A stretch of DNA of 64,000 nucleotides from an uncultured Eubacteriales bacterium (GCA_934393265.1 CAKRQL010000020.1:66879-130878), one strand, 5' to 3'; shown: positions 15,916-24,755, counted from the stretch's first letter. The notes: a model not told the origin generated them from the letters alone. Numbers and translations are program-made.

Positions 15916-16388
15916 CAGGGATAGCAGCCGTCGCGCTGGCTGCTCTTATCTTCTCGCGTGAGTTCTCGGCGTATCAGAAGCGGAGAATGGGGGAGACGGA
16001 GGGCTTTCTTTCGCTCCTTACGTTTATGCGCGGGGAGATAAACTGCCATCTGCGCCCGGTGTCCGAGTGGTGCCGGGATTTCCGCGACCCTGCACTTGAG
16101 CGGGTGGGATTTCTGCCCGCCCTGCGTGAGAGCTGTGACCTTTCCGGGGCATACTCGGCGTGCGAGGGGAAGCTCTCGGTGACGGACGCGGAGCGAAAGC
16201 TGCTCTCCGCCTTTACCTCCTCTTTCGGGCACGGGTACCGGGAGGATGAGCTGAAGCTCGTCGATTATTACTGCGGTGAGATGGGGCGCGCCGCCGCGAG
16301 GTGCCGGCGGGATGTGCCGAGGTACAACCGCCTTGTGCGGACGCTGTGCGCCTCTGCCGCCGTCGCCGCGGTCATACTTCTTTTATGA
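15903..16388 (+). CDS. spoIIIAB: Stage III sporulation protein AB
   Basis: The 161-residue product begins MYRIAGIAAVALAALIFS, an N-terminal membrane helix, and ends in a second hydrophobic helix (AVAAVILLL). The middle is helical, with the SpoIIIAB-typical GETEGFLSLLTFMRGEI segment and a SSFGHGYREDEL motif near 105. It resembles GspF-like scaffold proteins of secretion systems. The ATG lies within the end of spoIIIAA, overlapping by 13 bases. Confidence 0.93.
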   Translation: MYRIAGIAAVALAALIFSREFSAYQKRRMGETEGFLSLLTFMRGEINCHLRPVSEWCRDFRDPALERVGFLPALRESCDLSGAYSACEGKLSVTDAERKLLSAFTSSFGHGYREDELKLVDYYCGEMGRAAARCRRDVPRYNRLVRTLCASAAVAAVILLL

Positions 16389-16406
16389 ATGTGAGGATAT
16401 ATAAAA

Positions 16407-16601
16407 ATGGATGTTTCCACTCTCATGAAGGTCGCCGGGATAGGAATGATAGTGACCGTCGCCTGTCAGATACTCAACAAGGCGGGCAGGGAAGAGCAGG
16501 CGACGCTCGTCTCGATAACCGGTATCGTCATTGTGCTTATAATGCTCGTCGGTGAGATAGGCACGCTGTTTGAGAGCGTTCGGGGAGTGTTCGGAATATA
16601 A
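16407..16601 (+). CDS. spoIIIAC: Stage III sporulation protein AC
   Basis: A 64-residue protein with two membrane helices, starting MDVSTLMKVAGIGMIVTVAC and containing the conserved ILNKAGREEQATLVSITG stretch. Size, sequence and position between AB and AD are diagnostic. The stop overlaps the ATG of spoIIIAD (TAATG). Confidence 0.95.
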   Translation: MDVSTLMKVAGIGMIVTVACQILNKAGREEQATLVSITGIVIVLIMLVGEIGTLFESVRGVFGI

Positions 16602-16981
16602 TGGACGGTAAATTAATTTTGGGTGCGCTCGCCCTCGCGGTCTGCGGATATTTTCTCCGGGAGCTCGGCTGGCGCGGGGTTCCGCTCTTCTTCGCGGTCG
16701 CGCTCTGCGTCGTTGTCCGTGCCCTCCTCCCGCGCCTGCCGGTTCTGTCGGGGATATATGATGAGGTGGCGGCGCTCGGAGCTCCGGACGACACCGTAAA
16801 GGCGGTGCTTAAGGTGCTCGGGATAGGATATCTCACATCCGTGACCGTTTCGGTCTGCCGGGAGCTCGGGGCGGACAGCCTCTCCCGCGTCGCCTCCATC
16901 GCCGGGCGCGCGGAGATACTCGCGGCGGTGCTCCCGGCTGTACTTTCTCTCCTCCGCTACGGCGCGGAGATGATAGGATGA
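16601..16981 (+). CDS. spoIIIAD: Stage III sporulation protein AD
   Basis: A 126-residue, mostly hydrophobic protein with about four membrane segments. The KVLGIGYLTSVTVSVCRELG motif near residue 70 and the C-terminal LPAVLSLLRYGAEMI are typical of SpoIIIAD. It overlaps both neighbours by one and four bases, so translation is coupled through the operon. Confidence 0.94.
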   Translation: MDGKLILGALALAVCGYFLRELGWRGVPLFFAVALCVVVRALLPRLPVLSGIYDEVAALGAPDDTVKAVLKVLGIGYLTSVTVSVCRELGADSLSRVASIAGRAEILAAVLPAVLSLLRYGAEMIG

Positions 16982-18270
16982 GGGGGCAGGGGTACACTTC
17001 GCGCCGCACCGGGGGTTCAGAGCACGGCTCTTTTGGTGTGCGCCGCCCCCGGAGGAGGCTCCTGCACTTGTCCGCGGTGCTCATGGGGCTCCTCCTGCCG
17101 TTTCTTCTTGCTCTGCCGTCCTTTGCGACGGAGGAGAGGGACGGTGACGGCGCGGCGGTGCAGGTCGGCGCGGCAGTGCAGGTCGGCGCGACATCGCGTG
17201 AAGATGCCACGGTGAGGTCGGCGCCGTCGATTGTCGCCACGGGGGACAGCCGGCTCGACGAATACGGCGAGAATTTTCTTTCGGTTCTCGGTGACGAGCT
17301 GCGCTCCGTCCTTTTCCCGGACGGGAGCACGGATGCAGATTCCGCCACGGACGCCCTGTCCCCGGGTCGGATACTCTCGCTTATCGTTGAATCCGTGCGT
17401 GAGAGCGCGGGGATAGGGGTGTTCATGACTATTATCGGCGCGGCGGTGCTCGCCGCTCTTTCAGGCGCGGTTTCGGGCGGGATAAGCTCTCCCGAGCTGT
17501 CATCGGCTGTATCCCGGGCTGTCGCGGCGCTGTGCACCGTTGCGATACTTCCGGGAATATCCGCGGAGGTGGACGGGATTTCCGACACGCTCAGTCGCGG
17601 CGGCGACTTTTTCGGCGGGATAATACCCGTGATGTCCGGCGTCTGCGCCTCCTCCGGCGCGGCAAAGACCGCCGCAGTTACCTACTCGGGAGCATATTTC
17701 ACGGTGGGATTTACCACGGCGGTGCTCTCGCGTATTCTTCTTCCGATAGCCGTCGGGAGCATCGCTGTCGCGGCACTCGGCGGTATTGCGGAGTGCGAGC
17801 CGATAACAAAAGCTGCGTCGGCTGTGCGGTCGTTTTTCACATTCGGGATAGGAGGGGTCAGCGCGGTGATACTTGCGTTCTGCTCGCTCCAGACGACACT
17901 TGCCGTCAGCGGGGACTCTGCCGCCCTGCGCGCCTCGCGCCTTGCGGCATCCGGGATTCCGGTCGTTGGCTCGACCCTGTCCGGCAGCCTCTCGACGCTG
18001 TCTGCCGGGGTCGGATACCTGCGCTCGGTGATAGGCTCCGCCTCGACTGCGGCACTCGTTCTTATCTTCGTCCCGCCTCTCGTGCGGCTGTTCGTCTTTC
18101 GCGCAGCCCTCGGGATTAGCTCTGCCGTCCCCGCCCTGCCGCAGACCTGCCGGAAAATGTTCACCGGCGTGCGCGCCGCTCTTGATTCTCTTATATCCGT
18201 CTATGTCTGCTCGGCTCTCCTTTACATAGGGCAGACGGTGATATTCTTAAAGAGCGGGGTGAGTGTATGA
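16978..18270 (+). CDS. spoIIIAE: Stage III sporulation protein AE
   Basis: A 430-residue polytopic membrane protein of the channel. A basic stretch (about 1-28) precedes a signal or anchor helix (LSAVLMGLLLPFLLALPSFA). A short low-complexity region follows with an immediate 6-residue duplication (AVQVGA twice, from a tandem DNA repeat near 17152-17190). The C-terminal two thirds has about seven membrane segments, with SGVCASSGAAKTA near 220. ATGA overlap with spoIIIAD fixes the frame, although a later start within the basic region is possible. Confidence 0.93.
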   Translation: MRGQGYTSRRTGGSEHGSFGVRRPRRRLLHLSAVLMGLLLPFLLALPSFATEERDGDGAAVQVGAAVQVGATSREDATVRSAPSIVATGDSRLDEYGENFLSVLGDELRSVLFPDGSTDADSATDALSPGRILSLIVESVRESAGIGVFMTIIGAAVLAALSGAVSGGISSPELSSAVSRAVAALCTVAILPGISAEVDGISDTLSRGGDFFGGIIPVMSGVCASSGAAKTAAVTYSGAYFTVGFTTAVLSRILLPIAVGSIAVAALGGIAECEPITKAASAVRSFFTFGIGGVSAVILAFCSLQTTLAVSGDSAALRASRLAASGIPVVGSTLSGSLSTLSAGVGYLRSVIGSASTAALVLIFVPPLVRLFVFRAALGISSAVPALPQTCRKMFTGVRAALDSLISVYVCSALLYIGQTVIFLKSGVSV

Positions 18271-18722
18271 GAGAATACTTTCTGTCTGTATACGCGCTCG
18301 CCGCACTTCTTGCCGTCATAGCCTTTCTGATACCCGGTGGGGCGGAGGGAGACGCCGTGCGCCGCGGGATTTCCGCGCTCGCGCTCTGCGCGGTGCTCAC
18401 CCCCGTATGTATCGCGGTGCGCGGCGTGGCGGAGGCAGATATTGCGGAGCTTATTCCGGCGGAGATGCCGGAGGAGACGCTTTACTCCGAGAGGTCGGAG
18501 GAGGCTTTTTGCCTCGGGATAAGGGAGGCTGTCGCGGGGAGGTTTTCGATAGATCCGGAGAATATAACCGTCAGCGTGACGGGCTATGACCCCGGAGGTG
18601 TGCACGCGGATAAAATATGCGTAATTCTCAGAGCGCGCGCCGCCCTCGCCGACACGAGGGGAATACGCGCATACGTGAGTGGGCTCGGTTGCGGGGAATG
18701 TGAGGTGGAAATTGAGATCTGA
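18267..18722 (+). CDS. spoIIIAF: Stage III sporulation protein AF
   Basis: A 151-residue protein with two N-terminal membrane helices (LSVYALAALLAVIAFLIPGG; ALALCAVLTPVCIAV) and a soluble C-terminal ring-forming-type domain with NITVSVTGYDPGG near 110. It overlaps spoIIIAE by ATGA and the next gene by a few bases. Confidence 0.92.
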   Translation: MREYFLSVYALAALLAVIAFLIPGGAEGDAVRRGISALALCAVLTPVCIAVRGVAEADIAELIPAEMPEETLYSERSEEAFCLGIREAVAGRFSIDPENITVSVTGYDPGGVHADKICVILRARAALADTRGIRAYVSGLGCGECEVEIEI

Positions 18723-19134
18723 CGGAGTTTTTGCCGGCTTTTTCAGAAACAAAACCGGAATTGTCAGAGTCGTGCTGGTGCTCGCTGTCGGGGCACTGTT
18801 TCTTTGGCTCGGTCTCCGGGGCGGTGGGAACGACGGCACCGACACGCGCGATGAGCTGACGCAGTACAAGGAAAGCCTTGAAAGTGAACTCTCGGAGCTG
18901 TGCTCCGATATCCGCGGCGTCGGAAAATGCCGGGTGTTCGTCAGCTTTTCCGTCGGTTCGAGGACGGAATACCGGGGGTCGAGCGTCGTGTCGGTAGCTC
19001 CACCGGAGGTGCAGGCGGTTAACATAGTCTGCGAGGGGGCGGACGACGATGTCGTGCGTTACACGCTCGTAAACATGATTTCCTCCACCTTCGGCATAGG
19101 GACAAACCGGATAACAGTTGCAAAAATGTCGTGA
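18712..19134 (+). CDS. spoIIIAG: Stage III sporulation protein AG
   Basis: SpoIIIAG forms the large ring of the feeding-tube channel in the space between mother cell and forespore. One membrane helix (IVRVVLVLAVGALFLWLGL) precedes a soluble part with the GVGKCRVFVSFSVGSRTEY strand and a C-terminal NMISSTFGIGTNRITV. Possible starts are GTG 18679, GTG 18700 and TTG 18712. I prefer TTG 18712 because GAGGTG (18702-18707) is well placed and the overlap with spoIIIAF is then only 11 bases. The length is about 140 residues. Confidence 0.88.
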   Translation: MRSDGVFAGFFRNKTGIVRVVLVLAVGALFLWLGLRGGGNDGTDTRDELTQYKESLESELSELCSDIRGVGKCRVFVSFSVGSRTEYRGSSVVSVAPPEVQAVNIVCEGADDDVVRYTLVNMISSTFGIGTNRITVAKMS

Positions 19135-19203
19135 ACGGCGGAATACATGAGCACTCTTTTGCATAATGTTTAGCAGTCAGCAATCAGAAAAGGAGATGTC
19201 ACA

Positions 19204-19761
19204 ATGACAAAAAGAGAAAAATTCGCAAAATTCTTCAAGACAAAGACCGCGCGGGGAATTACGGTAGCCGTCGCAATGGTGCTGATAGGGCTCGCCGTCT
19301 ACCTCAACTACCGCTGGTTCTACGACCCGCAGGACTCGGTAGGCTACGGCAAGAACAACATGGAGGACAACTACAAGGACAACAAGACCCAGACCTCGGC
19401 GGACGATAAGAACGAAAACAATTACTTCACCGCCACCGCCCTTACGCGCACGCAGTCCCGCGACGAGGCTCTCGACGTTCTGAAAACCATAACCGAGAGC
19501 GCGGAGGCGTCCGAGGAGGCAAAGGCAGAGGCACAGAAGCAGATCTCGAGGATAGCCACGGATATTCAGAACGAGGCGAATATCGAGTCGCTTGTAAAGG
19601 CAAAGGGCTACACCGAGTGCGTCGCCATAATAGGCGATGACTCCGTCAGCGTTATCGTGAGCGCGGAAAAGATGCAGGCGGCGGACGCGGCGAAGATACT
19701 CTCCATAGTCTGTGAGACTACCGGAATAAGCCCGGAAAAGGTAAGCATCATAAACAGATAA
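19204..19761 (+). CDS. spoIIIAH: Stage III sporulation protein AH
   Basis: A 185-residue single-pass protein that meets forespore SpoIIQ across the septum. The membrane helix is GITVAVAMVLIGLAVYLNYR (about 18-37). A charged linker (35-85) and the C-terminal ring-building domain of YscJ/FliF type (90-185) follow, with KAKGYTECVAIIGDDSVSV near 140. The start is behind AAAGGAG. It is separated from spoIIIAG by 69 bases and closes the operon. Confidence 0.95.
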   Translation: MTKREKFAKFFKTKTARGITVAVAMVLIGLAVYLNYRWFYDPQDSVGYGKNNMEDNYKDNKTQTSADDKNENNYFTATALTRTQSRDEALDVLKTITESAEASEEAKAEAQKQISRIATDIQNEANIESLVKAKGYTECVAIIGDDSVSVIVSAEKMQAADAAKILSIVCETTGISPEKVSIINR

Positions 19762-19821
19762 ATGAGGTAATACCGGAAACGGCTCCCGCATACGGCGCCG
19801 TCGGACCGCGCCAGAGGTTAC

Positions 19822-19844
19822 GGCGCCGCCCGGCGGCGCCTTTC
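19822..19844 (+). terminator. Terminator after spoIIIAH
   Basis: GGCGCCGC-CCG-GCGGCGCC is a perfect 8-bp stem followed by TTTCAT; the T-run is short, so strength is moderate. Confidence 0.65.
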
Positions 19845-19864
19845 ATAGGTCGTGGCTTTTCCGG

Positions 19865-19893
19865 TTGACTTTGCAGGAAAAGAGTGATAGAAT
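19865..19893 (+). promoter_or_regulatory. Promoter of asd
   Basis: TTGACT (19865-19870) and TAGAAT (19888-19893) with a 17-bp spacer, about 30 bases before the ribosome-binding site. The short leader leaves no room for a lysine riboswitch. Confidence 0.82.
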
Positions 19894-19932
19894 ATAATAA
19901 AATATCAAGTATACCCGTAATGAGGAGGGGAT

Positions 19933-21024
19933 ATGAGAAAGCTTAAAGTCGGAATAATAGGCGCCACCGGCATGGTGGGGCAGAGATTTATAACGCTCCT
20001 TGCAAATCATCCGTATTTTGAGATAGCCGCGCTCGCCGCAGGTCCGCGCTCTTCGGGGAGGAGCTATCGCGAGGCTGTTGCCGGGAGGTGGAAGCTCTCA
20101 TGCCCGTGCCCGGAGGAGGTTCTCGATATGCCTGTGCTTGACGCCTCGGATGTCGCGGCTGTCGGCAGACTTGTCGATTTTGTGTTCTGCGCCGTAAATC
20201 TTCCGAAAAGTGAGACGCTCGCTCTCGAGGAGCTGTATGCAAGGCACGAGATACCCGTGGTATCAAACAATTCGGCGAACAGGTGGACGCCGGATGTTCC
20301 TATGCTCATTCCGGAGGTGAACCCGGAGCACGCGGAGGTGATAGCCGCACAGCGCGCGCGGCTCGGGACGAAGAGGGGTTTTATAGCCGTTAAGCCGAAC
20401 TGCTCGATACAGGGCTATGTCGGCGCGCTGACGCCTTTAAGAAAATACGGAATAGAGAAGATAGCCGTCACGACCTATCAGGCTGTAAGCGGGGCGGGGA
20501 GGACCCTCTCCGACTGGGAGGAGATGACCGACAACATAATCCCGTACATACCCGGCGAGGAGGAGAAGAGCGAGCGTGAGCCGCTGCGCGTATGGGGAGA
20601 ACCCGACGTGGAGGGTCTGAGGATAGTCCCGGCAGATGAGCCGGTGATAAGCGCGCAGTGCCTGCGCGTCCCGGTGAGCGACGGGCACATGGCGGCTGTG
20701 TTCGTGAAGTTTCGTGAAAAGCCGACCGTGGAGGAGATAAAGACGGCATGGCGCGACTTCACCCCCCTGCCCGAGAGGCTCTCGCTCCCCTCCGCGCCGG
20801 AGCGCTTTATCACATATTTTGAGGAGCCGGACAGACCGCAGACGCGCCTTGACAGAGGGCTTTATTCGGGTATGGGAATATCCGTCGGCAGGCTTCGCGA
20901 GGACAGAATTTTCGATTACAGCTTCGTCACCCTCGCGCACAATACCCTTCGCGGTGCCGCCGGGGGAGCCGTTCTTATGGCGGAGCTTCTTGTGAGCCGG
21001 GGGTATCTGACACCGGCAGACTGA
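19933..21024 (+). CDS. asd: Aspartate-semialdehyde dehydrogenase
   Basis: It converts aspartyl-phosphate to aspartate semialdehyde with NADPH, feeding lysine, threonine, methionine and, in spore formers, dipicolinate. The N-terminal GIIGATGMVGQRFI NADP site is at residues 8-21. The active-site Cys lies in VKPNCSIQGY (about 155), and SGAGRTLSDWEE and an HMAAVFVKF segment with the substrate His follow. The sequence is of the archaeal/fungal-like ASADH subgroup. Length 363 is normal. The start follows GAGGAGGGG. A LysR gene lies 50 bases downstream. Confidence 0.93.
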   Translation: MRKLKVGIIGATGMVGQRFITLLANHPYFEIAALAAGPRSSGRSYREAVAGRWKLSCPCPEEVLDMPVLDASDVAAVGRLVDFVFCAVNLPKSETLALEELYARHEIPVVSNNSANRWTPDVPMLIPEVNPEHAEVIAAQRARLGTKRGFIAVKPNCSIQGYVGALTPLRKYGIEKIAVTTYQAVSGAGRTLSDWEEMTDNIIPYIPGEEEKSEREPLRVWGEPDVEGLRIVPADEPVISAQCLRVPVSDGHMAAVFVKFREKPTVEEIKTAWRDFTPLPERLSLPSAPERFITYFEEPDRPQTRLDRGLYSGMGISVGRLREDRIFDYSFVTLAHNTLRGAAGGAVLMAELLVSRGYLTPAD

Positions 21025-21074
21025 GGGAATTACCCCGCAGGCGTGTATGAATTTCAAGCTGAAAGGACGAAAAA

Positions 21075-21971
21075 ATGAACATAGCAAAATACAGGGCACT
21101 GCTTGCCGCGGTGGATATGGGCTCGTTTTCCGCCGCGGCGGAAAAGCTCGGCTGCACGCAGTCGGGGCTTACACACATGATGAACGGGCTCGAGGACGAG
21201 ATAGGCTTTCCGCTTCTTCAGCGCGGGCATTACGGAATAAAGCTCACGCCGGGCGGAGAGAGACTCATACAGAAGATACGCGAGCTCGTTGCCTCAGACG
21301 ACGCGCTGAACGCCGAGATAGAGATGGTCCGCTCTCTCGGTGACAATACTCTCCGCGTCGGCGCATATTCGAGTATGGCGTCCTGCTGGCTGCCGACGGT
21401 GGTGGACAGGTTTTCCGCCGAGCTTCCGGATATTAACGTGGTGATACAGACCGGCACGGTCGGCGAGCTCTGCGGGGGGCTCTCCGACGGGAGATTCGAT
21501 ATACTTTTCGGGTCGGTGAATACAAAATACGATTTCCGGTGGATTCCGATAGCAAAGGACAGATTTTATGCCGTCCTGCCGATGGACTATCCGATAGTAG
21601 GAGACGAGTTTGACATAACCCGCTTCAACGGAACGAAATTTCTTATGCCCGGTCTCGGCTTTGACCACGATATAAGCGCGGTGTTCGAGAAATACAACGT
21701 AAAGCCGTTTGTCACGGAGACGTATGTTGACGACCCGGCGATAATATCAATGGTGAGCCACAGGCACGGCGTCAGCATGCTCTCGGAACTCATAGTAGGC
21801 AGGCTCGCGGAGAATGTCCGCTGCGTTCCGATAGTGCCGGAGGTCTGTCGCGAGCTTGCAATAGCGACAAAGCCGGATGCCGCCCTGTCACCCGCGGCGC
21901 GCCGCCTTATAACCCTCACAAAGGAATATGTAAAGGAGACCGGGAGACCTCTGTTTGGTAATATTGAATAA
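21075..21971 (+). CDS. LysR-family transcriptional regulator
   Basis: The 298-residue product has an N-terminal winged HTH (about 1-60; YRALLAAVDMGSFSAAAEKL, then SQSGLTHMM-like helix and LLQRGHYGIKLTPGGERL) and a periplasmic-binding-like effector domain (about 90-290). The start follows GAAAGGAC. It follows asd closely and may be co-transcribed with it. Its effector and targets cannot be read from the sequence. Confidence 0.92.
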   Translation: MNIAKYRALLAAVDMGSFSAAAEKLGCTQSGLTHMMNGLEDEIGFPLLQRGHYGIKLTPGGERLIQKIRELVASDDALNAEIEMVRSLGDNTLRVGAYSSMASCWLPTVVDRFSAELPDINVVIQTGTVGELCGGLSDGRFDILFGSVNTKYDFRWIPIAKDRFYAVLPMDYPIVGDEFDITRFNGTKFLMPGLGFDHDISAVFEKYNVKPFVTETYVDDPAIISMVSHRHGVSMLSELIVGRLAENVRCVPIVPEVCRELAIATKPDAALSPAARRLITLTKEYVKETGRPLFGNIE

Positions 21972-22023
21972 AAAGTAAGGCAAAAATTCGTCAGTGCCGT
22001 CATCACAAAAGCGCGGTATTCGC

Positions 22024-22052
22024 TTGACTTTCCGCCGCGGGGCAGTTATAAT
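22024..22052 (+). promoter_or_regulatory. Promoter of the lipoprotein cluster
   Basis: TTGACT (22024-22029) and perfect TATAAT (22047-22052) with a 17-bp spacer, 43 bases before the chosen start codon. Confidence 0.85.
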
Positions 22053-22094
22053 TATTATGACAAATAACTACGCATGAAAGGTTATCGGTATACT

Positions 22095-22736
22095 ATGAAA
22101 AAGATTATATGTCTTCTTCTCCTCTCGGTGCTTGCGTTTTCGCTTATTGCCTGCGGGGACAGCCGCGCGGACGAGATACTCGCCGCCGTGGAAAATTCTG
22201 AGCCTACGAAGATAGTGACTATCGTGAACTACGTGAAAGAGAACGAAGGTCTTCCCGACGTCTCCCTGAACAGCCAGTACACGATTGAGCTCGACGGTGA
22301 CAATTCAATCGCCGCATACAGAGCCGAGAGGCTCGCCTCCCCGACCGACACGGACGCGGACGGACCCATAAAGACGGTCGAGGGCACCCTTTATTATAAG
22401 GACGGAAAGTATTCGCTCGACGGCGAGGAGTGGGGCGCACAGCCGCCGTATCAGTCGGCAAAGGCACTCGCGCTGAAGCTCGATAAGGCTGACAGCCACG
22501 AGGTTTCCGCGGACGGGACGACGCTTACCGTAAAGCTCTCCGGAGAGAACGCAGCCGACGCGCTCGGAACCGATCTCAAGCCGGTCGGCACAGTGACTGT
22601 CGAGATAGTCACGGTCGGCGAGCATGTGACCCGCATTTTCGTGTCCTACACTACGGAGAGCGGAGCGAGGGTTGAGATAAATACTTCCTATTCGTACAAC
22701 AAGCTCACACTCACATTTCCCACAGACGGGCAGTGA
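22095..22736 (+). CDS. Lipoprotein, paralog 1 of 3
   Basis: The 213-residue product has a lipoprotein signal peptide (MKKIICLLLLSVLAFSLIAC, lipobox LIAC) and then a soluble domain opening with ADEILAAVENSEPTKIVT. The two next genes encode proteins of the same plan: lipobox, a helix ending in a (S/T)xPTK motif, beta-strands with a YYKDGKYSLDG-type turn, and a C-terminal SYTTESGARVEINTSYSY-like strand pair. I do not recognise the family. An ATG at 22074 is also in frame but would put seven residues before the signal peptide. Confidence 0.8.
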   Translation: MKKIICLLLLSVLAFSLIACGDSRADEILAAVENSEPTKIVTIVNYVKENEGLPDVSLNSQYTIELDGDNSIAAYRAERLASPTDTDADGPIKTVEGTLYYKDGKYSLDGEEWGAQPPYQSAKALALKLDKADSHEVSADGTTLTVKLSGENAADALGTDLKPVGTVTVEIVTVGEHVTRIFVSYTTESGARVEINTSYSYNKLTLTFPTDGQ

Positions 22737-22764
22737 GAATCAATGAACTGAAAGGAAGAACAGA

Positions 22765-23463
22765 ATGAAAAAGATAATTGCACTCCTTCTGCTTTGCGTC
22801 TGCGTCTTTTCCTTTGCCGCCTGCAAGGATAAGAAAAAGGAAATGACCGTTGATGACCTCGCCGCGATGTATAACGCCAGCGCGCCGACAAAGACGATAG
22901 TGAACACCACCCGTACGATAAAGTCCGAGGAGGACAGCGGAGACGGGCTTGTACTTAACGACACCTATACACTGGTTTCCGGAAAGATAGACGGCTACAA
23001 CGCCGCTGTGTACACCCATGAGTACGATGAGCTCAGCGAGGTTACCGAGTCCGGCGGAGAGGCGATACAGCGTCGCAACGAGACGCGCGAGTTCTACGAG
23101 CGCGATGGCTACGGGCTTCGCGTCAACGGCGGAGACTGGAATCCCTCCGGAACGAGCATTATCCCGAGCGCGGGCTCAAACGCCATAAACTTCACCTCGG
23201 CGAATGTAACCGACGTTAAGGTCGACGGAACGAACATTACCTTCAAAATTCCCTCGGCTAACGTCAGCGCGGTATTCGGAAATAAACTCAACATAAATGC
23301 AAATTCACAGGGCGTGACGGTCGAGGTAGAGACCGACGGCTCGCTCGTAACCTCCGTGACCATAAGATACACGAGCCCTGCCGGTGATGTCTTGGGTGAG
23401 TGCAGTGTGGTCATCAAGGCGGTTTACTCGTACGACCTTGAAATGGTAACGCTTCTGAAGTGA
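22765..23463 (+). CDS. Lipoprotein, paralog 2 of 3
   Basis: The 232-residue product starts MKKIIALLLLCVCVFSFAAC (lipobox FAAC) and continues with LAAMYNASAPTKTIVNTTR, matching the PTK motif of its neighbours. A YERDGYGLRVNGGDW turn and the C-terminal TSVTIRYTSPAGDVLGE match paralog 1 and paralog 3 in position. The start follows GAAAGGAAG. The protein is expected on the outer face of the membrane. Function is unknown. Confidence 0.8.
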   Translation: MKKIIALLLLCVCVFSFAACKDKKKEMTVDDLAAMYNASAPTKTIVNTTRTIKSEEDSGDGLVLNDTYTLVSGKIDGYNAAVYTHEYDELSEVTESGGEAIQRRNETREFYERDGYGLRVNGGDWNPSGTSIIPSAGSNAINFTSANVTDVKVDGTNITFKIPSANVSAVFGNKLNINANSQGVTVEVETDGSLVTSVTIRYTSPAGDVLGECSVVIKAVYSYDLEMVTLLK

Positions 23464-23483
23464 TTTTCCGGAGGATTGACGAA

Positions 23484-24080
23484 ATGAAGAAAATTATAGC
23501 TTTTGCTCTTGCGATAATATGTATTTTTGCGGTTGTATCCTGCTCTGGCGGAGATAAGTATAAGGAACAGCTTGATGCCTTTGCGGCGGCTCTCGACAAT
23601 ACGAAGCCGACCGGGGCAAAGGTAGTGACTAATTTCCATTCTGGTCTTCTCGGCGACCTTGACGGCGAGTTCAATATCACCTATAAGGACGACGGCTCAT
23701 CCGAGATAGCATACAGCTACGAAGAGTTCGCAGAGCTTACGGAAAATCCGACAAGCGAGGAAGTAAAGAAAACCCACACCGGCACCGTTACCGTTGACAA
23801 GAACGGTAAGTATACCGACGGCGACAGTCTTAACGGCACGGCGGCGGCAGCCACGGGACTTAAAATAAACCTCGGCGGAAAGCTCACCGTAAAGAACGCA
23901 TCGAACACCGCCATTACCATTCTCGTAAAGGCAGAGAACACAAAGGATGTTATCGGCACGGCACTTGAAAACGACGTAACTCTCGTTCTTACAAAGGCAA
24001 ACGATATGATAGCAACCGTCGCGCTCAGCTACACGACGCTCAGCGGCGATGTGCTCATTTCCTGTGCATATAAATTCTGA
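23484..24080 (+). CDS. Lipoprotein, paralog 3 of 3
   Basis: The 198-residue product starts MKKIIAFALAIICIFAVVSC (lipobox VVSC). It has the helix LDAFAAALDNTKPTGAKVV, a VDKNGKYTDGDSLNG turn and a closing VALSYTTLSGDVLISC strand, so it is the same family as the two upstream genes. The ATG is placed behind GGAGG. It is the last gene of the tandem cluster and is followed by a bidirectional terminator. Confidence 0.8.
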   Translation: MKKIIAFALAIICIFAVVSCSGGDKYKEQLDAFAAALDNTKPTGAKVVTNFHSGLLGDLDGEFNITYKDDGSSEIAYSYEEFAELTENPTSEEVKKTHTGTVTVDKNGKYTDGDSLNGTAAAATGLKINLGGKLTVKNASNTAITILVKAENTKDVIGTALENDVTLVLTKANDMIATVALSYTTLSGDVLISCAYKF

Positions 24081-24135
24081 CAGAACGTCTGCATTCACAC
24101 GGAGTATGGGGCTCTCCGGTTTTCCGGAGAAAAAT

Positions 24136-24174
24136 AAAGCAGGGTCTCCCGCATTTGCGGGGGACCCTGCTTTT
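24136..24174. terminator. Bidirectional terminator between convergent lipoprotein genes
   Basis: AAGCAGGGTC and GACCCTGCTT, with inner CCCGC/GCGGG, form a long stem; TTTT follows on the plus strand and TTTATTTTT on the minus strand. It touches the stop codon of the minus-strand gene. Confidence 0.9.
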
Positions 24175-24616
24175 ATGAAAAACTATATCCGAGGAGCTTT
24201 GCACAGGCGTCTGACGTGACGGAGACAACCGTGTCGCCGAACACGGCATATTTTTCACCGTTCCCGCGTCCTCTTGCATATTTTATAAAGTTTGCGGCTT
24301 CGTCCTCGCTTGAAAACTGCGTCATCGTGCACCCGCCGAAGCCGTCGCCCTCTGTGCCGACGGATTTTGAATATGCGGCATAGCGCACTATCTTCACGGT
24401 GAAGGAATAGCCGGCGGAGACGAATTGTTCATTAAGATATTCGGAGTAGGGGAGACACTTGCTCTCTCCTGTGGCAGAGCTGTAGAGCTCGTATCCCGCC
24501 TTTATGAGCTTCTTCTCATCCCGGCTCCACGAGAAGCCGCCGCAGGAGGAGAGAAGCAGTGCCGCAACGGTGAAGAAAAGCATGGCGGCGGCTAATATTC
24601 TTCTTGTTTTCGACAT
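24173..24616 (-). CDS. Small lipoprotein, unrelated to the neighbouring trio
   Basis: The 147-residue product has a signal peptide with lipobox LSSC (about residue 25) and a compact domain with YSEYLNEQFVSAGYSF and a QFSSEDEAANFIKYA motif near 103. The latter resembles a signature for sensing or transport-associated lipoproteins, but I cannot assign a family. The ATG is behind GAGG. It lacks the PTK motif of the three convergent lipoproteins. Confidence 0.72.
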   Translation of the reverse strand: MSKTRRILAAAMLFFTVAALLLSSCGGFSWSRDEKKLIKAGYELYSSATGESKCLPYSEYLNEQFVSAGYSFTVKIVRYAAYSKSVGTEGDGFGGCTMTQFSSEDEAANFIKYARGRGNGEKYAVFGDTVVSVTSDACAKLLGYSFS

Positions 24617-24716
24617 TTACGATACCTCTTTTCGGTGTCAATTTTCCTTAGACGGCGGAGCCGCAGGCGACAGCGAAAATACGCTGTGCGGTGCCGACGG
24701 GGGCTTTATATCCGGG

Positions 24717-24751
24717 AATAAAAATAAATCCCGGTAGTTATGCTACCGGGA
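24717..24751 (-). terminator. Terminator of the CAT-anticodon tRNA
   Basis: TCCCGGTAG/CTACCGGGA 9-bp perfect stem, 5-base loop, followed on the minus strand by TTTATTTTTATT. Confidence 0.9.
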
Positions 24752-24755
24752 CATC

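Noticed and set aside
15001..19761. Secretion-system operon (type II/III-like ATPase and ring proteins)
   Set aside because: The resemblance is real but comes from SpoIIIA proteins; the gene order AA to AH is fully diagnostic for sporulation.
19844..19932. Lysine riboswitch upstream of asd
   Set aside because: The promoter sits only about 40 bases from the start codon, leaving no room for an aptamer.
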